A stretch of DNA of 64,000 bases, from the NCBI GenBank assembly GCA_019749945.1, contig JAIEPF010000006.1, forward strand, positions 62,001-126,000, in the 5' to 3' direction. Position numbers and translations under genes: made by a program. The first letter of the stretch is position 1; every line of letters begins with the position of its first letter. Positions 8,037 to 16,145 of this stretch are shown here, piece by piece. The DNA is from Burkholderiales bacterium (GTDB lineage: Bacteria; Pseudomonadota; Gammaproteobacteria; Burkholderiales; SG8-41). Under the pieces are notes generated by a model. It was given only the letters and a program-made list of their open reading frames with translations. It was not told the origin of the DNA and searched no databases.

Positions 8037-9904
8037 TTGCCGCGATCCGCCGCGGCCTCGCCGCCTGCACCGATCTGACGGTTGCGACCGCCTTGTTCAG
8101 CCTGGTGGTGATCGCCGCCATCTGGAGCGCGGTGGTGGTGGGGCAGCGCGCCGAACGTGAATATGTCATCGCTTCGGCCGTCAGGCAGAATGCAAATCTG
8201 GCAGTGGCCTACGAGGAACATATCGTACGCACGCTGAAAGGGCTCGACGCAGCGCTGCTGTTCATCCGTCACGAGTACCGGCGGCTGGGCCCGAAGCTGG
8301 ACATCAATCGTTACATCGCGGAAGGCGTGCTCGACGGGCGCCTGTTCAACACCCTCAGCGTGGTCGACGAGCGCGGCAACATCGTGGCGAGCAGCAGGAC
8401 TGCCGATCCCGCCTTGAGGTCCGTCAACTATGCCGACCGGGAATTTTTCCGGGAACATCAGTTGCGCCGTAACCAGGACACTTTTTATATCAACAAGCCG
8501 GTGCTGGGGCGCATTTCCAATGTCTGGCAGGTGCCGGTGTCGCGCCGGATCATCAAGCCCGACGGTTCATTTGGCGGAGTCATCGTGCTGTCGGTGGATC
8601 CCGGGTATTTCACCCGCTTCTACCAGAAGGCGGAGATCGGCGGCCAGGGGGCGGTGGTGCTGGTCGGTCTGGACGGCATCGTGCGTGCACGCCGCGTCGG
8701 CAGCAGGCTGACCTTCGGCGAGGATTATTCCAAAAGCAGCCTGATGCAGGAGCAGGCGAAAGCCCTCGTCGGTGATTTTGTCAGTCGCGGCGGGGTGGAT
8801 GGCCATGCGCGGCTGTTCAGCTACCGCACGCTGCCCGGTTATCCGCTGGTGGTGGCCGTCGGCGCCGGGCAGGACGAAGTGCTGGCGGGGTTTGTGCGCA
8901 ACCGCAACCGCGACTACGGCATCGCCCTGCTGGCCAGCATCGTGGTCGCCGCATTCGCCGGCATGCTGATGGTTGCGCTGGCGCGGCAGAAACGGGCCAG
9001 CACCGCGCTGGCCGTCAGCGAGGCGCGTTTTCGCGCCACCTTCGAGCAGGCCGCCATCGGCATCGCTCATACTTCGCTGGACCGGCGTTATCTGGAAGTC
9101 AACCAGAAGTTCTGCGACATGCTGGGTTACACCCGCGATGAACTGGTGGGCATGCCTTCAAACAGCCTCACCCATCCCGATGACGTTGAAAGCGCCGGCA
9201 GCTACCGGCAGCAGCTGCTGGCCGGTCTGGTCAAAAGCGCGACGGCCGAGAGGCGTTATGTACGCAAGGACGGCAGTGTGTTCTGGGCCAACCGCACGGT
9301 ATCCCTGGTGCGCGACCATGCCGGCAAGCCGCTGTATTTCCTGCGCGTGGTCGAAGACATCACCGAGCGCAAGCGGCTGGAACAGGAACTGCGCGAACTG
9401 GCGGCCACCGATGTGCTGACCGGCCTGCCCAACCGCCGCGCCTTCATCGCGCGCCTGGAGGAAGAACATGCGCGTCTGCGCCGTTTTGACGGCCAGCAGG
9501 CGGCGGTGCTGATGCTGGATCTGGATTATTTCAAAAACATCAACGACACCTGGGGCCATCCGGCCGGCGATGCGGTATTGCGCGAAGTTGCCGCGGTGAT
9601 CAACGGCCAGATCCGCCAGGTCGACCTGTGCAGCCGGCTCGGCGGCGAGGAATTTGCGATGCTGCTGACCGGCGCCGCGCCGGAGGCGGCGCGCGAATTC
9701 GCGGAACGCCTGCGGCGCAAGATTGCGGAAATCGTCGTGAACCACGAAGGCAACAAGATCAAGCTGACGGCCAGCATCGGTGTCGCGGCCTTGCGCGCCG
9801 CCGATGACAGCGCGGATGCTTCGCTGCTGCGCGCGGACCGGGCGCTTTACAAGGCCAAGGAGGCGGGGCGCGACCGGGTGGAAGTCATCGCCAGCGACGT
9901 GTGA
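8033..9904 (+). CDS. Membrane diguanylate cyclase with Cache-type sensor, PAS and GGDEF domains
   Basis: A 623-residue signalling enzyme that should make cyclic di-GMP. In order: membrane helix (about 15-37), an extracytoplasmic Cache-like sensor (about 40-285), a second helix (about 292-315), a PAS domain with PAC tail (about 325-455) and a GGDEF domain. The active site is intact: DVLTGLPNRRAF, DLDYFKNINDTWGH and LGGEEF. An RxxD inhibitory site (RQVD) lies five residues before GGEEF, so product feedback is expected. ATG 8033 overlaps the upstream stop (ATGA). No EAL domain is present. Confidence 0.92.
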   Translation: MIAAIRRGLAACTDLTVATALFSLVVIAAIWSAVVVGQRAEREYVIASAVRQNANLAVAYEEHIVRTLKGLDAALLFIRHEYRRLGPKLDINRYIAEGVLDGRLFNTLSVVDERGNIVASSRTADPALRSVNYADREFFREHQLRRNQDTFYINKPVLGRISNVWQVPVSRRIIKPDGSFGGVIVLSVDPGYFTRFYQKAEIGGQGAVVLVGLDGIVRARRVGSRLTFGEDYSKSSLMQEQAKALVGDFVSRGGVDGHARLFSYRTLPGYPLVVAVGAGQDEVLAGFVRNRNRDYGIALLASIVVAAFAGMLMVALARQKRASTALAVSEARFRATFEQAAIGIAHTSLDRRYLEVNQKFCDMLGYTRDELVGMPSNSLTHPDDVESAGSYRQQLLAGLVKSATAERRYVRKDGSVFWANRTVSLVRDHAGKPLYFLRVVEDITERKRLEQELRELAATDVLTGLPNRRAFIARLEEEHARLRRFDGQQAAVLMLDLDYFKNINDTWGHPAGDAVLREVAAVINGQIRQVDLCSRLGGEEFAMLLTGAAPEAAREFAERLRRKIAEIVVNHEGNKIKLTASIGVAALRAADDSADASLLRADRALYKAKEAGRDRVEVIASDV

Positions 9905-9909
9905 GATTC

Positions 9910-9922
9910 AAGTTATTGTTTT
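9910..9922 (-). repeat. AT-rich dispersed motif between convergent genes
   Basis: AAGTTATTGTTTT is the reverse complement of the core AAAACAATAACTT shared with copies at 6535, 20421 and 27869. It fills most of the 20-base gap between the convergent diguanylate cyclase and D-hydroxyacid dehydrogenase genes. Confidence 0.5.
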
Positions 9923-9924
9923 CA

Positions 9925-10890
9925 TTATAGTTTTTTTGCGCTGATCAAGCCCCTGGGTTTGCCCGCGGCAAAAGCCGCGGCATTGGCAAAGGCCTCGCCG
10001 AAATACAGCTCGTAGGTATCGCGTTCCAGCCAGGCGCTGTGCGCCGTGCACAAGGCATTGTCGAGTTGCAGCAGCGGATGTTCGCCCTTGAGCACCGGTT
10101 CGTTTTCGTAGACATCGACCGCGGCGTAACCGGGGCGTCCCTTTTTTAATGCCGTTTCCAGCGCCCCCGGCGCAATCAGTTCGGCACGCGCGGTGTTGAC
10201 CAGCAGCGCGGAAGGTTTCATCCGCGCGAGGTGGGCGGCAGTGACCACGCCGCGGGTGTCCGGCGACAGCCGCACCATCAGGGTCAGCACGTCGGACTGT
10301 TCAAACAATTCATCCTGGCTCGCTGCCATGTCGTAACCCGCGGCGCAGGCCGCGGCGAGCGAGCTGTCGCGGCCCCACACCAGCACACGCATGCCGAAAC
10401 TGGCACCGGTGGCGGCGACCAGCTTGCCGATGGTGCCGAGGCCGAACACGCCCAGCGTGCGGCCTTTCAAGCCCGTGCTGAAACGGTTACGCCAGGCGCC
10501 GCTTTTCATCAACGCGGTTTCGCGCGGAATTTCGCGCAGGCTGCCGAGGATCATCGCCCAGGTCTGTTCGGCGACGGTGTGGGGCGAGGCGTGGCTGCCG
10601 GCGGCGACGGCGATGCCGCGCTCAGTGCAGGCGTCGAGGTCGATGTGGTGGCAGCTGCGTCCGGTCTGGCTGAACAGTTTCAGCTTGGGCAGTTGTTCAA
10701 TGATGTCGCGGGTGAAGCGCGTGCGTTCGCGAATCGGCACGATGATCTCGGCCTCGCGCAGATTTTTCACCAGCGTCGTCACGGGCGGTGCGGCATCGGT
10801 GTAGACGCGCACGTCGTGGCCGGCGAGCAGTTTGATGCAGTCCAGTGAATGGACCAGGCCGTGGTAGTCGTCAGGGATGGCGATAATCAT
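9925..10890 (-). CDS. D-2-hydroxyacid dehydrogenase family protein
   Basis: A 321-residue NAD-dependent dehydrogenase. The nucleotide-binding motif is GLGTIGKLVAATGASFGMRVLVWGRD (near residue 150), followed by the conserved Arg in NTARAELI and the Glu/His pair in DVYENEPV and CTAHSAW. The family reduces 2-ketoacids to D-2-hydroxyacids (or the reverse). It is convergent with the diguanylate cyclase gene and divergent from the SDR gene at 10972, sharing an 81-base promoter region. Substrate not inferable. Confidence 0.88.
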   Translation of the reverse strand: MIIAIPDDYHGLVHSLDCIKLLAGHDVRVYTDAAPPVTTLVKNLREAEIIVPIRERTRFTRDIIEQLPKLKLFSQTGRSCHHIDLDACTERGIAVAAGSHASPHTVAEQTWAMILGSLREIPRETALMKSGAWRNRFSTGLKGRTLGVFGLGTIGKLVAATGASFGMRVLVWGRDSSLAAACAAGYDMAASQDELFEQSDVLTLMVRLSPDTRGVVTAAHLARMKPSALLVNTARAELIAPGALETALKKGRPGYAAVDVYENEPVLKGEHPLLQLDNALCTAHSAWLERDTYELYFGEAFANAAAFAAGKPRGLISAKKL

Positions 10891-10971
10891 GGGGGGCGAG
10901 TCTACCGTGGCATTGCGGATGTGTCACAATCGCCCCCTGAAATTAACAGCGACAATAATGAGGATCACGTT

Positions 10972-11745
10972 ATGGAACTCGGATTAAAAGGCAAGGTTGC
11001 GGCAGTGACCGGCGGCACCGAAGGCATCGGCGAGGCGACCGTGCGGCGCCTGGTGGCGGAGGGTGCAAAGGTCGCGTTCTGCGCGCGCCGCAAGGAACTG
11101 ATCGACGCCTTTGCCGCCGAACTGAAAAAGCAGGGCGGTGATGTGCTGGGCGTGGTCGCCGATGCCTCCAAGGAAGGCGACATGGAACGCTTCATCGACG
11201 AGACCGCAAAACACTTCGGCCGCCTCGACATCGTCGTCAACAACGCCGGCGGTTCGGGCCAGATGGCTTTCGACAAGGTTGAAGACAATTTCTGGGACCT
11301 CGACATGGAAATCAAGGTCATGGCGCAGGTGCGCACCGCGCGCGCGGCCATCCCGCACATGAAAAAAGCCGGCGGCGGCCGCATCATCAGCCTGAACATG
11401 GTCGGGGCCAAGCAGCCCGGCGCCGCGATGTTCCCGACCACGGTCAGCCGTGCCGCGGGCCTCGCGCTGGCCAAGGGTCTGTCCAAGGAACTCGCCGCCG
11501 ACAACATCCTGGTCAACGTCGTTGCCGTGGGCAAGATCAAGTCGAAGCAGCAGGAACGCGGCGCCGCGCGCAACAACAAGACGGTCGAACAGCATTACGC
11601 CGATACCGGCAAGACCGTACCGATGCAGCGCATGGGTGAATCGGCGGAAGTCGCCAACGTGATCGCCTTCCTCGCCTCCGATGCCGCGAGTTATGTCACG
11701 GGCTGTTGCATCAACGTCGACGGCGGTTTGTCCGGCGTGTTGTGA
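10972..11745 (+). CDS. SDR-family protein lacking the usual catalytic Tyr and Lys
   Basis: A 257-residue short-chain dehydrogenase/reductase by fold. The cofactor motif TGGTEGIG (13-20) and the NNAGG motif (90-94) are intact, but the active site is not. Where YxxxK is expected the sequence reads TTVSR (156-160), and the usual Ser position reads N/M (LNMVG, 141-145). It may therefore bind NAD(P)H without normal dehydrogenase chemistry, or use other residues. ATG 10972 follows a GAGGA ribosome binding site. Closest in appearance to 3-oxoacyl-ACP-reductase-like SDRs. Confidence 0.85.
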   Translation: MELGLKGKVAAVTGGTEGIGEATVRRLVAEGAKVAFCARRKELIDAFAAELKKQGGDVLGVVADASKEGDMERFIDETAKHFGRLDIVVNNAGGSGQMAFDKVEDNFWDLDMEIKVMAQVRTARAAIPHMKKAGGGRIISLNMVGAKQPGAAMFPTTVSRAAGLALAKGLSKELAADNILVNVVAVGKIKSKQQERGAARNNKTVEQHYADTGKTVPMQRMGESAEVANVIAFLASDAASYVTGCCINVDGGLSGVL

Positions 11746-11780
11746 TGTCCGGCGGTGATCTTTCCGATCACCTTCCCACC

Positions 11781-11867
11781 CCGTCATTCCGGACGCGCGG
11801 AGCGCGAGCCGGAATCCAGGGACTTGAAGTGGCAATTTCCTGGATTCCAGCTTCTGCCGGAATGACA
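11781..11867. repeat. Intergenic inverted-repeat element (CGTCATTCCGG type)
   Basis: The 87-base element has outer arms GTCATTCCGG / CCGGAATGAC and inner arms GGAATCCAGG / CCTGGATTCC, so it can fold into a long stem. Elements of this look are widespread in proteobacterial intergenic DNA. It lies just upstream of the membrane-protein gene at 11942, whose expected N-terminus has no standard start codon. Confidence 0.75.
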
Positions 11868-11941
11868 GCTCTCCCGAAAGTCTGTCGCTGAGCCCCCTCA
11901 TTTTTTTTCGCGCCAAACTCGCCGCCTGGTGTTACGTCGCG

Positions 11942-13201
11942 GTGGTCATCCTGGTCGTCGCCGCGGTCTGGCTGCCGGCCTACCCGGCATGGATCACCGG
12001 CGTCATCGCCTGGGCCGCCTGCCTGCTGTTGCTGCCGCGCCTGCCGCGTCAGCAGTTGCTGATGGTGCTGGCACTGGCGGGGATCGGCGCCCTGGGTATC
12101 GCCTTCGGCATGGCGCGCGGCAGCGATGGACTGATCGTGATGGCGCTGACGCAGAACGTGCCGCTGGCCGGCATGCTGATCGCGGTGTCCTTGCTGCAGT
12201 TGATTGCCGTCAGTCCCGATGCGCGGGAGGAACCGCTGCAGCGGGGACGGGGCGCGCTGTTCAAAACCATGATCGGCGTGCATCTTTTCGGCGCGGTGAT
12301 CAATTATTCCGCGGTGGCGATATTCGCCGACCGCTTGAGCGCGCGCACAAAGCTGACCATGGAGCAGGCGATGGGTCTGTCACAGGCCTTCATCGTCGGC
12401 GCCATCTGGTCGCCGTTTTACGGCGCGATGGCGGCGGCGCTGACCTCGGCGCCCGAAGCCAGCCTGACACAACTCATTTTCTGGGGCATCCCCGTTTCCG
12501 CGATCGGCATTGCGGTGACCTGGTTCACGCTGACCTCCGAGCGCCACGGCAGGGCGGAACACTTCGTCGGTTATCCGCTGCACCTTGAAGCGTTATGGGT
12601 GCCGGCAGTGCTTGCAGTCGGCGTGCTGCTGGTGCATGAATGGCAGCCGCGCTGGTCGGTGATGGCGATCATCGCCGCGATGGCGTCGCTGGTCACCATC
12701 GCGACCTTGCTGTTTCGTCATGGTGCGCAGGCCGGCCCGACGCTGCTGCGCCATGTCCATACCCGGCTGCCCGGCATGAACGGCGAGCTGACGCTGTTCC
12801 TCGCCGCAGGTATTTTGTCGGCGGGCATGAACGGCACGATTGATGCGCTGGACCTCGGCTTGCCGTTTGCGCAGTTCGGCGCTTTCGAGGCGAGCATCGT
12901 GCTGATCGTCATGAACGTCTGCGCCTGGCTCGGACTGCACCCGATCATCCTGGTATCCGTGCTGGGGCCGTGGCTGCTGCCGCTGCAGCCGGATCAGACG
13001 CTGCTGGCGATGGTGTTCCTGATGAGCTGGGGCATCGGCCTGACCGCCTGTCCGATGTCGAACACCATGCTCGGGATGGCGGGGCGTTACAGGCTGCCGT
13101 TCGGGCAACTGCTGGCGCTGAACCGGCGTTACAGCATAAAAATGACTGCGGTGTGTATTGTGGTGCTGTATGTGTATGCAGCAGTGAAAGGGATTACTTA
13201 G
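11942..13201 (+). CDS. Polytopic membrane protein of unknown function (about 12 helices)
   Basis: At least 419 residues, dominated by hydrophobic helices with short polar loops, which suggests an inner-membrane transporter; the family is not recognised. Features seen: GLSQAFIVGAIWSPFYGAMA in the middle and TACPMSNTMLGMAGRYR near the end. GTG 11942 is the first standard start, but the frame is open upstream to 11828 and encodes SPLIFFRAKLAAWCYVAV in front of it, which looks like the real first helix. The codon before that stretch is CTG (11888). The start is therefore uncertain: a CTG start or a start lost to the repeat at 11781-11867 are both possible. Confidence 0.7.
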   Translation: MVILVVAAVWLPAYPAWITGVIAWAACLLLLPRLPRQQLLMVLALAGIGALGIAFGMARGSDGLIVMALTQNVPLAGMLIAVSLLQLIAVSPDAREEPLQRGRGALFKTMIGVHLFGAVINYSAVAIFADRLSARTKLTMEQAMGLSQAFIVGAIWSPFYGAMAAALTSAPEASLTQLIFWGIPVSAIGIAVTWFTLTSERHGRAEHFVGYPLHLEALWVPAVLAVGVLLVHEWQPRWSVMAIIAAMASLVTIATLLFRHGAQAGPTLLRHVHTRLPGMNGELTLFLAAGILSAGMNGTIDALDLGLPFAQFGAFEASIVLIVMNVCAWLGLHPIILVSVLGPWLLPLQPDQTLLAMVFLMSWGIGLTACPMSNTMLGMAGRYRLPFGQLLALNRRYSIKMTAVCIVVLYVYAAVKGIT

Positions 13202-13314
13202 AGCGCCCAACAAAATGACTTTCCACAGCCCCTCACCCCAACCCTGCTTTGCTTCAAGTGTTCCCTTGTCTCCCCGCAAGCGGGGAGAGGGGTTTTTCAT
13301 TTTGTTACGCGCTC
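13201..13314. repeat. Inverted-repeat (MITE-like) element A
   Basis: A 114-base element bounded by 18-base terminal inverted repeats: GAGCGCCCAACAAAATGA (13201-13218) and its partner at 13297-13314 (16 of 18 match). A TTA triplet flanks it on both sides and may be a target duplication. Its first base is the last base of the TAG stop codon of the membrane-protein gene. The ends resemble those of element B at 26038-26330 (14 of 18). It contains a CCCTCACCCCAACCC/GGGGAGAGGGG segment common in bacterial intergenic repeats. Confidence 0.7.
13270..13297 (+). terminator. Possible rho-independent terminator inside element A
   Basis: A perfect 8-base-pair stem CTCCCCGC / GCGGGGAG with a two-base loop is followed by AGGGG and a run of five T. 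It lies about 70 bases after the membrane-protein gene and could end its transcript. The stem is part of a dispersed repeat, so termination may be incidental. Confidence 0.4.
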
Positions 13315-13322
13315 TTAGATGG

Positions 13323-13406
13323 GTAGGGTGGGCAAAGCGTAGCGTGCCCACCATGTGTTCAATGAGACGGTGTTTCCGTGGACACGCTACGCTTTGCCCA
13401 CCCTAC
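13323..13406. repeat. Long inverted repeat (GTAGGGTGGGCAAAG type) truncating a gene
   Basis: Perfect 24-base arms at 13323-13346 and 13383-13406 start GTAGGGTGGGCAAAGCGTAG and end CACCCTAC, around a 36-base loop. This sequence type is a known dispersed element of proteobacterial genomes. Its right end provides the TAG stop codon that ends the truncated P-loop gene at 13403. Confidence 0.75.
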
Positions 13407-13519
13407 GCTTGCTTGATTTTATCAATCACGTACAGCGGCAATCCGGTGTTTGTCGCCAATTCACGGGCAAGAGTTGACTTACCGCCGCCTGCGTTACCGA
13501 ATATAGCCACGCGCTTCAT
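13403..13519 (-). pseudogene. Truncated P-loop (adenylate-kinase-like) NTPase gene
   Basis: Only 38 residues remain: MKRVAIFGNAGGGKSTLARE followed by LATNTGLPLYVIDKIKQA. The Walker A motif GNAGGGKST is intact, and the sequence resembles the N-terminus of small kinase-like P-loop proteins of roughly 170-200 residues. The frame ends at a TAG created by the end of the long inverted repeat at 13323-13406, and no continuation is visible beyond it. The gene was therefore probably cut by insertion of the repeat together with loss of its 3' part. A GNAT gene lies immediately upstream. Confidence 0.7.
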
Positions 13520-13526
13520 GCGCTTG

Positions 13527-14090
13527 TCAGGCGGCATTTTCGCGCCACCGACCGCGGCTGATCCGATAAAGGCAGTGCAGGCGAAGCGCATGACCTTCCG
13601 GTACCCCCGGATGCTCGAAATCCTCGTTGGCGTTGGCCATACCGATACGCTCCATGACTGCCCGCGACTTGAGGTTGCCTACTGCCGTGAATGACACGAC
13701 TTCCGATAGGCCGATGCGCTCGAACCCCACTCTTAGTGCGGCTTGAGCTCCCTCTGTAGCGTAGCCATTGCCCCAATACGCACTCGCAAGGCGCCAGCCT
13801 ATTTCGACGCACGGGGAGAATGGGAGGGTGCGGCGCGGAACGGATAGGCCGATGAATCCGATGAACTGACTCGACTCAAGTAATTCGACAGCCCAGTTGC
13901 TCCAGCCCCGGGAAGCGAACTGCGATTGCCAAGCTGTGATGCTCAGGTCACTTGCCTCGCGGGACTGCAGTGCCGGGAAAAACTCCATGACCGCCGGGTC
14001 TGCGTTCATCGCGGCAAAAGGCGCGCGATCTGACTCGTGCCACTGCCGCAGGCGAAGGCGGTGTGTTTCGAATTCAATGATCCCTGGCAT
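13527..14090 (-). CDS. GNAT-family N-acetyltransferase (RimJ/RimL type)
   Basis: A 187-residue acetyltransferase of the Acetyltransf_3 type. The N-terminus IEFETHRLRLRQWHESD, the central EIGWRLASAYWGNGYATEGA containing the acetyl-CoA loop, and VGNLKSRAVMERIGM are typical. Relatives acetylate N-terminal amines or small amines; the substrate is unknown here. It ends seven bases before the truncated P-loop gene. The surrounding codon use is less GC-biased than that of neighbouring genes, and it sits in a repeat-rich patch, so acquisition by transfer is plausible. Confidence 0.88.
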   Translation of the reverse strand: MPGIIEFETHRLRLRQWHESDRAPFAAMNADPAVMEFFPALQSREASDLSITAWQSQFASRGWSNWAVELLESSQFIGFIGLSVPRRTLPFSPCVEIGWRLASAYWGNGYATEGAQAALRVGFERIGLSEVVSFTAVGNLKSRAVMERIGMANANEDFEHPGVPEGHALRLHCLYRISRGRWRENAA

Positions 14091-14219
14091 TTGATGCCTT
14101 GCGTGCTATATAGGGTCAGTGTAAGTTTTTCGCAGCACCTGCTCATTATGAAAACGCAACTAAAGGTTCCGGAGTCAATTTTCCTCGGCCATGGCTTTGA
14201 CGGTTGATGCGTGACATCA

Positions 14220-14531
14220 TTACTCAACCACAGCCAACAGCGCTTTCGGATTGGTCTTTGCAATCGCCAGCAAGGTGCGTGCCGCGCCGCTGGGCTGCTT
14301 GCGGCCCTGTTCCCAGCCCTGCAGGGTGCGTACGGACACGCCCAGCAGTTTGGCGAACTGGGACTGCGACAGACCGGTTTTTTCCCGCGCTTCGACTGCT
14401 GGTGTCAGCACAACCCGGGTTTTTCCGGCTTTCATCTGTTTAACGGATTCGAGCAATTCTGCGGCGAAGTCACGTTTGGCTTCCATTGCGCGCAGCTTGG
14501 CGTCACTGAGCGGTTTAGTTTTCGAGGGCAC
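14220..14531 (-). CDS. higA: HigA-type antitoxin (XRE helix-turn-helix)
   Basis: A 103-residue DNA-binding antitoxin. The C-terminal half holds an XRE helix-turn-helix (TGLSQSQFAKLLGVSVRTLQGWEQGRKQP, about 54-82). The N-terminal segment is predicted to contact the toxin. It overlaps the toxin gene by 17 bases, with the toxin first, the higBA gene order. It should neutralise the toxin and repress the pair through the palindrome at 14838-14850. Confidence 0.88.
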   Translation of the reverse strand: MPSKTKPLSDAKLRAMEAKRDFAAELLESVKQMKAGKTRVVLTPAVEAREKTGLSQSQFAKLLGVSVRTLQGWEQGRKQPSGAARTLLAIAKTNPKALLAVVE

Positions 14532-14826
14532 GGCGGATCTCCTTCAGTTTTTGGCCGGTAATGTTGGTCGTCGCGGATTTTGAATACATCAACAGCAACA
14601 CGACTTCCTGTTCGGCGTTGTGCGTGAAATAGATGACGCGAACACCGCCGGATTTGCCGCTGCCTTTGCGCTTCCAGCGCACCTTGCGGATGCCGCCGGA
14701 TTGCGGCACCACGTCGCCGGCATCCGGAAACTCTGCGATGTAGGCGGCAAATTCACCGCGCCCTTCCTCTGTCCAGTAGTCTGGCCATTGTTTCTGGAAC
14801 AGCAAGGTTTCAATAACGGTGAACAC
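14515..14826 (-). CDS. higB: RelE/HigB-family toxin
   Basis: A 103-residue RelE-superfamily toxin (MFTVIETLLFQKQWPDYW at the N-terminus, then GGIRKVRWKRKGSGKSGGVRVIYF). Basic residues and the C-terminal TNITGQKLKEI fit ribosome-dependent mRNA interferases of the HigB-2 group. The start is GTG 14826 without a visible ribosome binding site; TATATT lies only six to seven bases upstream, so the mRNA may be leaderless. Partner antitoxin follows with a 17-base overlap. Confidence 0.88.
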   Translation of the reverse strand: MFTVIETLLFQKQWPDYWTEEGRGEFAAYIAEFPDAGDVVPQSGGIRKVRWKRKGSGKSGGVRVIYFTHNAEQEVVLLLMYSKSATTNITGQKLKEIRRALEN

Positions 14827-14837
14827 CGGACAAATAT

Positions 14838-14850
14838 ACTCCCAAGGAGT
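14838..14850 (-). promoter_or_regulatory. Palindromic operator of the toxin-antitoxin operon
   Basis: ACTCC-CAA-GGAGT is a perfect 5-base inverted repeat lying against the TATATT -10-like box of the higBA promoter. This position suits autoregulation by the antitoxin. Confidence 0.5.
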
Positions 14851-14973
14851 ACGGTGGTCTACAGGCGAGGCGGGCGTGATCCCGTAATACGCTGTCCCCC
14901 AAGAGGACTTCCTGCGGGGCGCGCTTCTTACGGGCTGAAATTATTCAAGTATTTGTTTTTATTGATATTTTAA

Positions 14974-16140
14974 TCAAAGTCGGCTGAGAATTGCTGCCCC
15001 CTTGGCCAGCGTCTGCTCCGACTTGGCAAAACAAAATCGTAACACCCGATGCGCCGGTGGCTGGCGATAAAACACTGACACCGGGATCGATGCGACGCCA
15101 TGTTCTTTGGTCAGTCGCACCGCAAGATCAGTATCTTTTTCTTCGCTGATCGCCTCATAAGACAGGTTCTGGAAAAAAGTGCCGCGCGAGGGCAGGGGTT
15201 TGAAGCGTGAACCTTTGAGGCCGTCGAGAAAGAAGTCGCGCTTTTTCTGGTAAAAGGCAGCGAGCTGCAGATAGGCGTCCTTGTTCTGCATGTATTCGGC
15301 GAACACGTACTGCAGCGGGCCGTTGGCGACGAAGGCGTTGAACTGGTGCACCTTGCGGAATTCGTTCATCAGCTCGCGCGGCGCGGCGACATAGCCCATT
15401 TTCCAGCCGGTGACGTGATAGGTCTTGCCGAAGGACGACACCAGGAAGCTGCGTTCGGCGAGGCCGGGAAAGCGGGCGATGCTTTGATGCTTGTACCCAT
15501 CAAAGACGATGTGTTCATAGACCTCGTCGCTGATCACCGCGATGTCGGTTTTTTTCAGCATGCCTTCGAGCAGTCGCAGGTCTTCGGCCGACAGCACAGT
15601 CGCCGTCGGGTTATGCGGGGTGTTGATGATCATCAGTCTGGTGCGCGGCGTGATCGCGGCTTGCACCGCCTGCCAGTCGATGCTGTAGTCGGGGTAACGC
15701 AGCTGCACATAGACCGGCACGCCGCCATGCACTTCGATGGCAGGTCCGTAGCTGTCGTAGGTCGGTTCGAACAGGATGACTTCGTCGCCGGGGCGGATCA
15801 GCGCTGCGACCGCGGTGTAGATCGCGTAGGTGGCGCCGGGCACGATGGTGACTTCCTGTTCCGGGTCGTAGGCCGTGCCGTACAGCGCTGCGATTTTTTC
15901 GGCGACCGCCTCACGCAGCGGCGCGATGCCGGCCATCGGCGGGTACTGGTTGACGCCGGCGTTGAAGTGTTTGGTCACCAGCGCGCGCAGCTCCGGCGTG
16001 CAGTCAAAATCCGGGAAACCCTGCGACAGGTTGATTGCCTTGTGTTCGGAGGCGAGGCGCGACATCACCGTGAAGATGGTGGTGCCGACATGGGGGAGTT
16101 TGGATTGGATGCGGCCGGGATAGGACGGCATGGCTGTCAA
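14974..16140 (-). CDS. PLP-dependent methionine aminotransferase-like protein (YbdL type)
   Basis: A 388-residue fold-type I aminotransferase, class I/II. Seen: INLSQGFPDF near the N-terminus, VPGATYAIYTA, NTPHNPTATVLS with the PLP-contacting Asn, ISDEVYEH, the Schiff-base Lys in VSSFGKTYHVTGWKMGY, and RVLRFCFAKS with the carboxylate-binding Arg. The sequence is closest to E. coli YbdL and kynurenine aminotransferase-type enzymes. An ATG three codons in (MPSYPGRIQSKLP) is an equally good start. An octamer repeat tract lies just upstream. Confidence 0.9.
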   Translation of the reverse strand: MTAMPSYPGRIQSKLPHVGTTIFTVMSRLASEHKAINLSQGFPDFDCTPELRALVTKHFNAGVNQYPPMAGIAPLREAVAEKIAALYGTAYDPEQEVTIVPGATYAIYTAVAALIRPGDEVILFEPTYDSYGPAIEVHGGVPVYVQLRYPDYSIDWQAVQAAITPRTRLMIINTPHNPTATVLSAEDLRLLEGMLKKTDIAVISDEVYEHIVFDGYKHQSIARFPGLAERSFLVSSFGKTYHVTGWKMGYVAAPRELMNEFRKVHQFNAFVANGPLQYVFAEYMQNKDAYLQLAAFYQKKRDFFLDGLKGSRFKPLPSRGTFFQNLSYEAISEEKDTDLAVRLTKEHGVASIPVSVFYRQPPAHRVLRFCFAKSEQTLAKGAAILSRL

Positions 16141-16145
16141 AGGAT

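Noticed and set aside
14943..14975. AT-rich tract resembling the dispersed AT motif (CAAGTATTTGTTTTTATTG)
   Set aside because: It differs from the core by several bases, so it was not counted as a copy.
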